This document shows, in pieces, positions 16,801 through 24,178 of a DNA stretch of 64,000 nucleotides. Numbering within the stretch: position 1 is the first letter of the stretch; each line of letters starts with the position of its first letter. Position numbers and translations under genes: made by a program. The stretch is from Luteibacter pinisoli (GTDB taxonomy: Bacteria > Pseudomonadota > Gammaproteobacteria > Xanthomonadales > Rhodanobacteraceae), in NCBI RefSeq assembly GCF_006385595.1, contig NZ_CP041046.1, positions 4,106,501 through 4,170,500 of the forward strand, given 5' to 3'. The notes beneath the pieces were generated by a model. The model did not search any database, was not told where the DNA came from, and saw nothing but the letters and a program-made list of their open reading frames with translations.

Positions 16801-16956
16801 GTCGGCGTGCAGCCGTTCGGCGGCGAAGGCCTCAGCGGCACCGGCCCGAAGGCCGGTGGCCCGCACTACCTGCTGCGTTTCGCTGGCGAGCGCACGCTCA
16901 CCGTCAACACCACGGCCGCGGGCGGCAACGCTTCGCTGCTGACGATCGGCGAGTAG
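13804..16956 (+). CDS. putA: bifunctional proline dehydrogenase / L-glutamate gamma-semialdehyde dehydrogenase
   Basis: PutA oxidises proline to glutamate: an FAD-dependent PRODH barrel makes P5C and an NAD-dependent ALDH domain makes glutamate. From GTG 13804 it is 1050 residues. PRODH occupies about 100-470 (motifs 'SVKLSALHPRY', 'VRLVKGAYWDAEIKRAQ', 'ATHNAHTIAAIHH'). ALDH occupies about 550-1030, with catalytic Cys839 in 'SAGQRCSAARIL' and Glu805 in 'AETGGQN'. There is no N-terminal ribbon-helix-helix domain, so it is not self-regulated like E. coli PutA; the length fits the shorter enzymes lacking extra domains. An ATG at 13771 is an alternative start. Confidence 0.95.
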   Translation: MNPSILSPELPTGAEPARARITAAWLRDETEAVNDLLAQATLPPTEREHVIDVAAGLVTRVRARAKDQSAVESFMRQYDLSSEEGVLLMCVAEALLRIPDKATADKLIRDKLGDADWKRHLGQSESVFVNASTWGLMLTGHLVNLAEDTRHDFTSALRRLVGRAGEPVVRLAVRQAMRIMGHQFVMGRTIKEALDRSEEKEHSVYRYSYDMLGESALTQATAERYQQDYRDAINALGSRGPFKSNVEAPSISVKLSALHPRYEIGNRARARAELGAKLLELSQLAFKNGIALSVDAEETDRLELSLDIIGDVFAHPTLEGWNGLGIVIQGYQKRAPFVIDWVVEKARATGRRWFVRLVKGAYWDAEIKRAQENGLSGYPVYTRKPNTDVSYLACAHRLFNAGSDLVYPQFATHNAHTIAAIHHIAKGRPYENQRLHGMGADLYAEVIGKDKLNVPCRVYAPVGTHEDLLPYLVRRLLENGANTSFVNRVVDESVPVRDLVADPCETVRAFASIPHPRIPLPVNLYGELRKNSMGMNFANDNELNELADAVNRHSGPWTAAPLVAGGTTGGTKQEVTDPSDRRRIIGSVENATEAMVDKALAAGVAAQPGWDRLPAASRAAILEHAAEQLEHNRAEFIAMCVREAGKSLPDAIAEIREAADFLRYYATMARRLFGQPEQLPGPTGESNQLFLNGRGVFVCISPWNFPLAIFLGQVAAALAAGNAVIAKPAEQTALIGYAAVKLLHAAGVPTDVLQFLPGDGATVGAALTRDKRVAGVAFTGSTDTAWAINRALAARNAPIAALIAETGGQNAMIADSSALPEQIVKDVINSAFQSAGQRCSAARILFVQEDIADKVIDMLAGAMAELKVGDPGLLSTDVGPVIDEDARQILVEHAARMDREAKKIGEVALPESTGNGTFFAPRAYEIPSLETLTREIFGPVLHVIRWKGADLAKVVQQINDTGFGLTLGIHSRIDDTIDYISSHAKVGNCYVNRNQIGAVVGVQPFGGEGLSGTGPKAGGPHYLLRFAGERTLTVNTTAAGGNASLLTIGE

Positions 16957-16986
16957 TCGTTAGCAGGTCACTTCCGTGACCGCCAT

Positions 16987-17016
16987 AACCGCGCCCTTAG
17001 AGGCGCGGTTTTTTTT
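16987..17016 (+). terminator. rho-independent terminator of putA
   Basis: A perfect 9-bp stem AACCGCGCC/GGCGCGGTT with a six-base loop is followed by eight T. It starts 30 bases after the putA stop. Confidence 0.92.
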
Positions 17017-17212
17017 CGCCGCCGGCTACAAGATGGGGGTTGAATCGGCAACGCCAACCGAAGCGCTTGTTTGACCGCGAAACCGCCCGTTCTCACGAGA
17101 CTGCCGCGCTCGACTGCGCGCCATTAGACTGGCCGTGACGCAGACGACAGCGTCCGGTGCGGCGCAGATGGTGCGCCGCACCGACCCTTTCACCACGACA
17201 AGGAGTGCCACC

Positions 17213-17761
17213 GTGAAACAACTATTTTGGCCCAAGGCAGGTCAGCATCAGGCGGCGCCACATGGCGGAAACAAGCCACTCGCGTTTATCGTGTCATTCA
17301 ACAACGTGACGGCGGGGAAGGTTTACCCCCCCGGCGTATATTTTTATAACGAGTTTAGCGGCGTGCCGCAGGTTCTGAACTTCGGCTGCACCGGTGGTGC
17401 CGGTATCGTCGGAGACTTCACTCACACAAGCTTCGGGATCAACGCTCGCGCCATGGAGCTGGCTTATGTGAGCGGCAACGACGCGTCGGTAACCTTCGCC
17501 CTCGACCGCGATTACAGCGGTGCCTATTGGACGGTCGAGAACCTGTTCAACGCCGAGTTCACGGTGGACCTCTGGGTGCTTATCGCGGTAAACGATGGCG
17601 TGCCCGTCTTTGATACTGGCCGCTTTGTGGTCCCGCGAGGCAGGAGCGTCATCCAGATCGACTCCTCCCATCTCGACAATCGGTCCACCAGCTTCTCCCA
17701 GGCCAGCATTGAGTTGCAAGAACCTGGTCGACTCGCGATCTCCGAAGTCGCCGTCATCTGA
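17213..17761 (+). CDS. unrecognised protein, 182 aa (accessory gene)
   Basis: I chose GTG 17213 because AAGGAG (17200-17205) sits seven bases upstream; the frame is open further upstream without other support. The product begins VKQLFWPKAGQHQAAPHGGN and is rich in beta-prone, aromatic and Asn/Gly segments such as 'FIVSFNNVTAGKVYPPGVYF' and 'AVNDGVPVFDTGRFVVPRGR', suggesting an all-beta soluble fold. No signal peptide or membrane segment is visible and I recognise no family. Codon use is less GC-extreme than in flanking genes. It lies between the putA and dcp terminators with one other orphan gene. Confidence 0.7.
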   Translation: MKQLFWPKAGQHQAAPHGGNKPLAFIVSFNNVTAGKVYPPGVYFYNEFSGVPQVLNFGCTGGAGIVGDFTHTSFGINARAMELAYVSGNDASVTFALDRDYSGAYWTVENLFNAEFTVDLWVLIAVNDGVPVFDTGRFVVPRGRSVIQIDSSHLDNRSTSFSQASIELQEPGRLAISEVAVI

Positions 17762-17914
17762 TGCTTTCCGACCGCGCCGCGGCATACGGAACGAGGCACG
17801 GTTTCCAGGACTACAACAAAAGATATATTGCAAAGACTCACTAAGCATCAGAGTCTGTTTGGAAAACACGCCGGCCGGTACCCGGCGTCCACCACCTGGA
17901 TGGAGGACAGCGAC

Positions 17915-18508
17915 ATGATGTCGCCCGGTACCGCGCACGCATCCCTGAAGTTCGAGCATCCTTCCATCTCCCGGCGGCCTGACCCGCCGCGGCGGCTGGC
18001 GCTACGCCTGCTTGCAGAACACAAGCGAATCAAAGAGATCCTGGCCCTCCTTGACAGGCACCACCTGGGCTCGATGTCCGTCAACGTGCCATTTTCCCGG
18101 GCGCCATTCACCAGCATCGCCGCTGAGTCGTTCGTAGCGTTCGAGGAACTGGTCATCGTCACCGGGAGCAGCGCCTTGCTGGTCCATAGCGCGGGCGGAC
18201 GGTGTTTTCTTATGGGTAACAAGGGTTACCGGAATGACTGCGCGATTCTCTTCCGGCACGCGTACGGCAAGGTTACCTGCGACCTGAGTACCACCAACCT
18301 GGGTGCCGATACGCACGTGGGTTTCGTCACGCATGGCACCTTCAAGGAAGCGTGGCACGCGGACTTCGCGAAGCAACCGGCCCCTCGCATGCCTGGGCGG
18401 GAGGATTGGAGCTCGCTGCAATGCTCGCAGACAGAACTCAATGAGCTACAGGGCCTCGTATGGCGGGGTGGCACGTTGTGTATCGAGCGGATTGCGCTGG
18501 AGCCTTGA
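17915..18508 (+). CDS. unrecognised protein, 197 aa (accessory gene)
   Basis: The start ATG 17915 is preceded by GGAGGA (17902-17907) at seven bases. The frame extends 29 codons upstream, but no ribosome site supports that. The product (MMSPGTAHASLKFEHPSISR...) has an N-terminal basic helix 'RRLALRLLAEHKRIKEILALLDRHH', a hydrophobic beta-rich centre 'SFVAFEELVIVTGSSALLVHS' and several scattered Cys. There is no signal peptide and no recognised family. The 153-base gap after the preceding orphan holds a -10-like TATATT (17824-17829) and a small AGACTC/GAGTCT hairpin. It ends shortly before the convergent dcp terminator. Confidence 0.65.
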   Translation: MMSPGTAHASLKFEHPSISRRPDPPRRLALRLLAEHKRIKEILALLDRHHLGSMSVNVPFSRAPFTSIAAESFVAFEELVIVTGSSALLVHSAGGRCFLMGNKGYRNDCAILFRHAYGKVTCDLSTTNLGADTHVGFVTHGTFKEAWHADFAKQPAPRMPGREDWSSLQCSQTELNELQGLVWRGGTLCIERIALEP

Positions 18509-18525
18509 GGAAACGCGCACAAAAG

Positions 18526-18550
18526 GAAAGGGCCCCTTCCGGGGCCCCTT
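18526..18550 (-). terminator. terminator after the M3 peptidase gene
   Basis: Read on the minus strand, AAGGGGCCCC and GGGGCCCTTT flank a four-base loop (one bulged base), followed by CCTTTT. It lies just past the stop of the M3 peptidase gene and may also stop read-through from the convergent orphan genes. Confidence 0.65.
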
Positions 18551-18554
18551 CAGC

Positions 18555-20738
18555 TTATTTCAGGCCGCGATCCTTGAGCATCGGCTCGATGCTCGGCTCC
18601 TTGCCGCGGAAGTCGCGGTAGAGCTTGCCCAGCTCGACGGTGTTGCCACGCGAGAGGATCTTGTCGCGGAAGATGTCACCGTTTTCGCGGGTCAGGCCGC
18701 CGTGCTCCTTGAACCACTCGAAGGCATCCGAGTCGAGCATCTGCGTCCACAGGTAGGCGTAGTAGCCCGCCGCATAGCCGTTACCCCAGATGTGCTGGAA
18801 GTAGCTGCTGCGGTAGCGCGGGGGTACCTGCACCAGGGTGAAGCCCACCTTCTTCAGCGCATCGGCCTCGAACTTGTCCACGTCCTGCTTCGGCGCATCG
18901 GCCGGCAGCATGTGCCATTGCATGTCGAGCAGGGCCGCGGAGATGAGCTCGCTCATCGCGTAGCCCTGGTTGAAGGTGGAGGCCTTCTTGATCTTGGCGA
19001 CCAGCTCGGCCGGCATGGCTTCGTGGGTCTGGTAGTGCTTGGCGAAGTTCGCAAACACCTTCGGATCCGACGCCCACTGCTCGTTGAACTGCGAGGGGAA
19101 TTCGACGAAGTCACGCGCCGTGTTGGCGCCCGACAGCGACGGGTACTTCGCGTTCGAGAACATGCCGTGCAGCGCGTGGCCGAACTCGTGGAACATGGTG
19201 GTCACGTCGTCCCACGACAGCAGCGCCGGCTGGCCAGCGGAGGGCTTCGTGAAGTTGGCCACGTTGTACACGACGGGCTTGGTGCCCATCAGGTGCGACT
19301 GGCCGACGAAGTTGTCCATCCAGGCGCCGCCGTTCTTGTTGTCGCGCTTGAAGTAGTCGCAGTAGAACAGCGCCATGGAGGTGCCGTCCTTGTCGAACAC
19401 TTCGAACACGCGCACGTCCGGCTGGTACACCGGGATATCCTTGCGCTCCTTGAAGGTGATGCCGTAAAGCTGGTTGGCCGCGTAGAACACGCCGTTCTGC
19501 AGCACGTTATCCAGCTCGAAGTACGGACGCACCTGCGATTCATCGAGGTCGTACTTCGCCTTGCGCACCTTCTCGGCGTAGTGATCCCAGTCCCAGGCCT
19601 GCACCTGGAAACCGCCCTTCTCCTGGTCGATCACGTCCTGGATGTCCTTCGACTCGGACTTGGCGCGGGCGACGGCGGCCGGCACCAGGCGCTCCATGAA
19701 CTTCTCGGCGGCTTCCGGCGTCTTCGCCATCTGGTCGTCGAGCTTCCAGGCCGCGTAGTTCTTGAAGCCCAGCAGCTTGGCGCGCTCGGCGCGCAGCTGC
19801 GCGATGCGGGCGGCGGTGTCGCGGGTATCGTTGGCGTCGTTATGCTCGGCGCGCTCCCACGAGGCCTTGAACAGCTTCTCGCGGGTGTCGCGGTCGTTCA
19901 TCGACTGCAGCTCGGGCTGCTGCGTGGTGTTCTGCAGCGGGAAGACGTACTTGCCTTCCATGCTGCGGCCCTTGGCGGCGTCGGCGGCCGACGCGATATC
20001 CGTGTCGGAGAGGCCATCCAGCGCCTTCTTGTCGTCCACCACCAGCGCGGCGGCCTTGGTGGCCGCAAGCAGCTTGTTGGTGAACTGCGTGCTGAGCGTG
20101 GATTCTTCCTTGTTGATCTCCTTCAGGCGGGTCTTGTCCGCCTCGGAGAGCTTGGCACCGGCATGCACGAAGTCCTGGTACTTCACTTCGAGCAGGCGCT
20201 TCGATTCCGGATCCAGGTTCAGCGAATCGCGCTTGGTGTAAAGCGTTTCGATGCGCTTGAACAGCTTGTCGTTGAGGTAGATGGCGTCGCTGTGCTCGGC
20301 GAGCTTCGGGGCCTCGTCCTCCTCCACCTTCTGCAGCGTGTCGTTGGTATTCGCACCCGTGAGGGCGCCGAACACCATCTGCGCGCGCGTCAGCAGCACG
20401 CCGGATTTTTCCAGGGCGACGATGGTGTTCTCGAAGGTGGGCTCATCGGCCGAATTGGCGATGGCCTCGACCTCGGTCAGCTCCTGCTTCATGCCTTCTT
20501 CGATGGCCGGCTGGAAGTCGGCATCGGTGATCTTGTCGAACGGCGGCGCCTGGAACGGCAGCGTGCTCTCGCTGAGCAGCGGGTTCGTGTGGGCGACCGG
20601 CGCGGCCGCCGTGGTGGCCGGATGCGCGGGGGCCGTGCTGGCGGGGGCCGGGGCGGCGGCCTTGTCGGCGTCGTTCGACGACGAGCAGGCCGTGGTGAGG
20701 GCGATCGAAGTGGCGATCACGAGCGTGCGTACCTTCAT
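18555..20738 (-). CDS. dcp: M3-family peptidyl-dipeptidase lipoprotein (Dcp-like)
   Basis: This is a zinc metallopeptidase that removes dipeptides from oligopeptide C-termini. The 727-residue product (MKVRTLVIATSIALTTACSS, ATG 20738) has a lipobox 'LTTACSS', an Ala/Pro-rich linker to about residue 55, and the M3 catalytic motif 'FHEFGHALHGMF' (HExxH). The C-terminal 'VPPRYRSSYFQHIWGNGYAAGYYAYLWTQML' is typical of oligopeptidase A/Dcp. The lipobox suggests a periplasmic or outer-membrane anchored form, unlike cytoplasmic E. coli Dcp. It is monocistronic. Confidence 0.9.
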   Translation of the reverse strand: MKVRTLVIATSIALTTACSSSNDADKAAAPAPASTAPAHPATTAAAPVAHTNPLLSESTLPFQAPPFDKITDADFQPAIEEGMKQELTEVEAIANSADEPTFENTIVALEKSGVLLTRAQMVFGALTGANTNDTLQKVEEDEAPKLAEHSDAIYLNDKLFKRIETLYTKRDSLNLDPESKRLLEVKYQDFVHAGAKLSEADKTRLKEINKEESTLSTQFTNKLLAATKAAALVVDDKKALDGLSDTDIASAADAAKGRSMEGKYVFPLQNTTQQPELQSMNDRDTREKLFKASWERAEHNDANDTRDTAARIAQLRAERAKLLGFKNYAAWKLDDQMAKTPEAAEKFMERLVPAAVARAKSESKDIQDVIDQEKGGFQVQAWDWDHYAEKVRKAKYDLDESQVRPYFELDNVLQNGVFYAANQLYGITFKERKDIPVYQPDVRVFEVFDKDGTSMALFYCDYFKRDNKNGGAWMDNFVGQSHLMGTKPVVYNVANFTKPSAGQPALLSWDDVTTMFHEFGHALHGMFSNAKYPSLSGANTARDFVEFPSQFNEQWASDPKVFANFAKHYQTHEAMPAELVAKIKKASTFNQGYAMSELISAALLDMQWHMLPADAPKQDVDKFEADALKKVGFTLVQVPPRYRSSYFQHIWGNGYAAGYYAYLWTQMLDSDAFEWFKEHGGLTRENGDIFRDKILSRGNTVELGKLYRDFRGKEPSIEPMLKDRGLK

Positions 20739-20841
20739 GGACAGGCGGTCCCCTGGCGTCTTGGAAAGCAGGGACTCTAGCCGTGGCAGGGCGCCGGGGA
20801 CAACCGCCACAGGTACTACGCCAGTTGCTGCACTGCGGCGC

Positions 20842-21180
20842 TTATTGGGTGTCGCGGAGTTCCCAGCTGTTGCCGATGAGAAGATTCAAACGATGCTTCA
20901 CCAGACGCATCGGCAGGCTGGTGGTGAGCTTCACGTCGTGGCGGTCACCAGCGCTGAGTTCGCCGGTTGCCGTGGCAGCCGGGTCGGTCGCGCCCAGGCT
21001 GGGATCGACCTCGTCCGGCTCGGGCTGCTTGGCCCGCCAGCGCTGGAACAGACTGTCGCTGCGCATGGCATCGGCGATGTCCGCTGCCAGCTTGTCCGGG
21101 CCGATGCCCTGGAAGGAAAGCTCCGGGTCGGGACCCTTTGCCTTCGCCATGTCTTTTACCGAAAGAAAATACGTCGTCAT
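20842..21180 (-). CDS. conserved hypothetical protein, 112 aa
   Basis: The product starts MTTYFLSVKDMAKAKGPDPE at ATG 21180; an internal ATG at 21150 (MAKAKGPDPE) is an alternative. It is hydrophilic, with a helical segment 'GIGPDKLAADIADAMRSDSLFQRWRAKQPEPDEVDPSLG' and a C-terminal 'LTTSLPMRLVKHRLNLLIGNSWELRD'. There is no signal peptide, membrane helix or known domain. It lies 37 bases downstream of bioD on the same strand, so it may be cotranscribed. Confidence 0.6.
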   Translation of the reverse strand: MTTYFLSVKDMAKAKGPDPELSFQGIGPDKLAADIADAMRSDSLFQRWRAKQPEPDEVDPSLGATDPAATATGELSAGDRHDVKLTTSLPMRLVKHRLNLLIGNSWELRDTQ

Positions 21181-21217
21181 GGGAATGATCTTTAAGGCCA
21201 CGACCGTGAATGAAAAG

Positions 21218-21889
21218 TCAGCCTAACGGCGCGAGGTCGAGAAGCATCGCCGCGTCGGCCGGTGCGACGCGCCAGGGCAGCACGCCTAGGCACGGGCCGG
21301 GAAGCAGGCGGCGCAGCGTTTCGACGTTTTCATCGCGCAGGAGCATGTCCGGCTCCACCAGGTTGGCGATCCAGCCGGCGAACCGGCAGCCATCGGCCTC
21401 GATGGCCCTGGCGGTGAGGCGCGCGTGGCTGATGCAGCCCAGGCGGATGCCCACCACCATGACCACGGGGAGCTGCCAGCGCTGGGGGATGGCCTCGGCG
21501 GACAGGGTGTCCGACAGCGGCACCATCCAGCCGCCCACACCCTCCACCACCACCCGGTCGTAGTCCCGGCGCAGGGCGTCGAAGGCCGCGTCGAGCGGCT
21601 CCCAGCCCACGGCCACGCCCTCCTGGGCCGCGGCCAGGTGAGGCGATACGGCAGCCTCCATGGCCAGGGGATTCACCAGGGCATAGGGCGGGCGCGGGTC
21701 GCTGGCGGCCTGCAGGTCCAGGGCGTCCTGGTTGCGCAGGCCCTCGCGGGTGCGTGCCGACCCGCTGGCGACCGGCTTCATCCCGGCCACCCGCTCACCC
21801 GCCTGGCGGAAGGCGTGGATCAGGGCCTGGGTGCCGTGGGTCTTGCCGATACCGGTATCGGTTCCGGCCACGAAAAGGTGTTGCGGCAT
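21218..21889 (-). CDS. bioD: dethiobiotin synthase
   Basis: BioD closes the ureido ring of dethiobiotin from DAPA, CO2 and ATP, the penultimate step of biotin synthesis. The 223-residue product starts MPQHLFVAGTDTGIGKTHGT (ATG 21889) with the P-loop 'GTDTGIGKT'. It carries 'GMKPVASGS' with the substrate Lys, 'LVNPLAMEAAVSPHLAA' and 'VVVEGVGGWMVPLSDT'. No other bio genes are in the window. It is divergent from the sulfoxide reductase gene, with 76 bases between starts. Confidence 0.94.
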   Translation of the reverse strand: MPQHLFVAGTDTGIGKTHGTQALIHAFRQAGERVAGMKPVASGSARTREGLRNQDALDLQAASDPRPPYALVNPLAMEAAVSPHLAAAQEGVAVGWEPLDAAFDALRRDYDRVVVEGVGGWMVPLSDTLSAEAIPQRWQLPVVMVVGIRLGCISHARLTARAIEADGCRFAGWIANLVEPDMLLRDENVETLRRLLPGPCLGVLPWRVAPADAAMLLDLAPLG

Positions 21890-21965
21890 GGGATCAGCAG
21901 CCTTGCGGAAGCGGGGACGTGGCACCATACACGGCTTGCCTCCCCCGAAGAACGCAGGACCTCCC

Positions 21966-22454
21966 ATGTACGAAGCCAGGGCAATCGCCACCGACGACAA
22001 GGCCACCCTCTACGCCGAACTGGCGGAGCAGGCCGCGGGCCTGATGCATGGCGAGCGGAACATGATTGCCAACGCGGCCAATTTCGCCGCCCTGGTCTAC
22101 GACGCCCTGCCCGACCTCAACTGGGCCGGCTTCTACCTGTTCGACGGCGACGAGCTGGTCGTGGGCCCCTTCCAGGGCAAGCCGGCCTGCATCCGCATCG
22201 CGCTGGGCCGCGGGGTGTGCGGCACGGCCGCGCAGACGGGTGAGACCCAGCTGGTCCACGACGTGCACGCCTTCGCCGGGCACATCGCCTGCGACGCGGC
22301 CTCGAATTCGGAAGTGGTCGTGCCGCTGTTCCACGCCGACGGCAGCCTGTTCGGCGTGTGGGACGTGGACAGCCCCCTGGTCGGCCGCTTCGACGAAGAC
22401 GACAAGCGCGGCATGGAAACCCTCGCCGCGGCCTTCATGAAGGCCATCGGCTAA
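21966..22454 (+). CDS. msrC: free methionine-(R)-sulfoxide reductase (GAF domain)
   Basis: This GAF-fold enzyme reduces free Met-R-sulfoxide to methionine using thioredoxin. The 162-residue product (MYEARAIATDDKATLYAELA) consists of the single GAF domain. The three family cysteines are present in 'KPACIRIALGRGVCGTAAQ' (Cys-x9-Cys) and 'GHIACDAASNSEVVVPL', as in YebR-type fRMsr. Other motifs are 'LNWAGFYLFDGDELVVGPFQG' and 'GVWDVDSP'. It is convergent with engB, with 14 bases between stops. Confidence 0.92.
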   Translation: MYEARAIATDDKATLYAELAEQAAGLMHGERNMIANAANFAALVYDALPDLNWAGFYLFDGDELVVGPFQGKPACIRIALGRGVCGTAAQTGETQLVHDVHAFAGHIACDAASNSEVVVPLFHADGSLFGVWDVDSPLVGRFDEDDKRGMETLAAAFMKAIG

Positions 22455-22468
22455 GCACCACGCGTGGC

Positions 22469-23113
22469 TTAGAGCTCGTGGGCGCGCGGCGTGTGCAGCA
22501 GTTCGAGCACGCGGGCGCGCGCCTCTTCCACGCCGGTTTTCGTCAGCGACGAGAACATCTGCACCGTGCCGGGCACCTTGTTCTCGCGGAACTGCTTGCG
22601 CAGGCCTTCCAGCGCGCTGGAGGCCTGGCCGCGGGAGAGCTTGTCGGCCTTGGTCATCAGCACGTGGCACGGCAGCTGGGTGGCCGCGCAGAAATCGATC
22701 ATGGTGCGGTCGAAGTCCTTCAGCTCATGGCGGATATCGACGATGAGCACGATGCCGCGCAGGCTGCGGCGCATCTTCAGGTAGGCATCGATCTCCCGGC
22801 GCCAGTGCTCGCGCATGGATTCGGGCACCTTGGCATAGCCGTAACCGGGCAGGTCCACCAGCCGGGCCACCAGCGGCTCGTCGCCGTCGCGCTTCAGCGG
22901 CGGCAGGTCGAACACCACCATGAGCTGCGTGCGGCCGGGCGTCTTCGACGTCCGCGCCAGGGCGTTGTGGCCGGTCAGCGCGTTGAGCGCGCTGGATTTT
23001 CCCGCGTTGGAACGGCCGGCGAAGGCCACTTCCGCGCCGGAGTCAAAGGGCAGCTGGGTGATTTCGTTGGCGGCGAGCGTAAAGCGCGCGCCGTTGAGCA
23101 CATTCGACGACAT
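22469..23113 (-). CDS. engB: ribosome biogenesis GTP-binding protein EngB/YsxC
   Basis: EngB is a small GTPase needed for large ribosomal subunit assembly. The 214-residue product begins MSSNVLNGARFTLAANEITQ (ATG 23113) and carries the P-loop 'GRSNAGKSSALNALTG', switch/G3 'LVDLPGYGYAKV', and G4 'LMTKADKLSRGQ'. Length is normal for the family. The open frame continues far upstream, but that region is the reverse of the cytochrome c4 gene and is not coding. Confidence 0.96.
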   Translation of the reverse strand: MSSNVLNGARFTLAANEITQLPFDSGAEVAFAGRSNAGKSSALNALTGHNALARTSKTPGRTQLMVVFDLPPLKRDGDEPLVARLVDLPGYGYAKVPESMREHWRREIDAYLKMRRSLRGIVLIVDIRHELKDFDRTMIDFCAATQLPCHVLMTKADKLSRGQASSALEGLRKQFRENKVPGTVQMFSSLTKTGVEEARARVLELLHTPRAHEL

Positions 23114-23197
23114 GGGACCTGGCCAGCCCGAAGGGCAGCAAAAGCGGAGGCCCGGCAGTGTATGCGATGTGGCGCCACGCCGCCTGCGGCGATTGGT

Positions 23198-23227
23198 TTG
23201 ACCGTTTGTCGGCGGCACCTCCATAAT
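23198..23227 (+). promoter_or_regulatory. sigma70-type promoter for cytochrome c4
   Basis: TTGACC (23198-23203) and CATAAT (23222-23227) are separated by 18 bases, each matching the consensus in five of six positions. Transcription would begin near 23234, giving a leader of about 58 bases before the ATG at 23292. Confidence 0.7.
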
Positions 23228-23291
23228 CGTTTGAATGAGGCGCCAAGGGGAGTGCGCCCCAGTCCGGATGTATTCCTTTGTGGAGAAACCC

Positions 23292-24101
23292 ATGACGTTT
23301 CGGCACGCCGCCGCTGCCATCACCGCGACGCTGTTCATGACTGTCGCTGCCGCACAGAGCGCCAGTCCCGCCAAACCGGCCTCATCGCCGGCGCCGGCCA
23401 CCACCACCGCCAAGCCCGGGGCCAACGCGGCCGCCGACCCGGCCACGCCCGGCATGCCGAAGGCCGAGACGCCCACCGTCGCCGCCAATGCCTCGCCGGC
23501 CGGCCCGGTGAAGCCGGGTGACGCCACGGCGGGCCAGGGCAAGGCCGCCGTCTGTGGAGCCTGCCACGGCATGGACGGCAACTCCACCGACCCGGCCAAC
23601 CCGCGCCTGGCGGGCCAGAGCGAGCAGTACATCGCCGGCCAGCTGGCCCAGTTCAAGTCGGGCAAGCGGGTGAACGCGATCATGGCCGGCTTTGCCGGGG
23701 CGCTGTCCGAGCAGGACATGCATGACATCGGCGCGTACTTCGCCACGCAGAAGCCGCTGCCCGGCGTGGCCGACCAGGCCCTGGTCAAGCAGGGCGAAAC
23801 CCTCTACCGCCAGGGCGATACTGACCGTGGCATCCCGGCCTGCATGGCCTGCCACGGCCCGGACGGCGCCGGCAACCCGGGCGCGCAGTACCCGCGCCTG
23901 ACCAGCCAGCACAGCAAGTACGTCGCGTCGCGCCTGAAGGCATGGAAGGAAAGCACCGAGCCTTCCGATGATCCTCATACGAAGATCATGATGCCGATCG
24001 CGCAGAAGCTCGACGACAAGGACATCGCGGCCGTCGCAAGTTATCTCGAAGGCCTGCACACCAACGATCCGACGACGGCGGCCGCACCCGCAGGCCCGTG
24101 A
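23292..24101 (+). CDS. diheme cytochrome c4
   Basis: This is a periplasmic electron carrier between the bc1 complex and terminal oxidases. The 269-residue product has a signal peptide (MTFRHAAAAITATLFMTVAA), an unusually long Ala/Pro/Thr linker to about residue 75, and two cytochrome c domains with CxxCH at C88-C91-H92 ('VCGACHG') and C184-C187-H188 ('CMACHG'). Distal Met ligands are likely in 'FAGALSEQDM' and 'KIMMPIAQKL' regions. It is a plausible donor for the aa3 oxidase, whose subunit II has no heme domain. GGAG precedes the ATG. Confidence 0.93.
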   Translation: MTFRHAAAAITATLFMTVAAAQSASPAKPASSPAPATTTAKPGANAAADPATPGMPKAETPTVAANASPAGPVKPGDATAGQGKAAVCGACHGMDGNSTDPANPRLAGQSEQYIAGQLAQFKSGKRVNAIMAGFAGALSEQDMHDIGAYFATQKPLPGVADQALVKQGETLYRQGDTDRGIPACMACHGPDGAGNPGAQYPRLTSQHSKYVASRLKAWKESTEPSDDPHTKIMMPIAQKLDDKDIAAVASYLEGLHTNDPTTAAAPAGP

Positions 24102-24178
24102 AGGCGTTAAAGTTGGCGTGATCGGACGGGCCTGCGGGCCCGTTCGTCTTTTTAAGAACGCGAGATAAGGACTCCCCG

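Noticed and set aside
14926..16866. Long open minus-strand frame of about 646 codons opposite putA
   Set aside because: It mirrors putA codon structure in a high-GC gene, has His/Arg/Gly-rich composition, no family motif and no ribosome site.
13804..16956. PutA lacking the DNA-binding domain suspected as an N-terminal deletion
   Set aside because: Shorter bifunctional PutA proteins without the ribbon-helix-helix domain are common, and the sequence starts with a normal arm region.
18303..20780. Open plus-strand frame of about 825 codons opposite the M3 peptidase
   Set aside because: It reads the complement of a gene with HExxH and lipobox motifs; composition is Arg/Val/Gly-rich and it lacks domain signatures.
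23114..23788. In-frame extension of engB by over 200 codons upstream
   Set aside because: It overlaps the cytochrome c4 gene and its promoter on the other strand; the EngB family start is at 23113.
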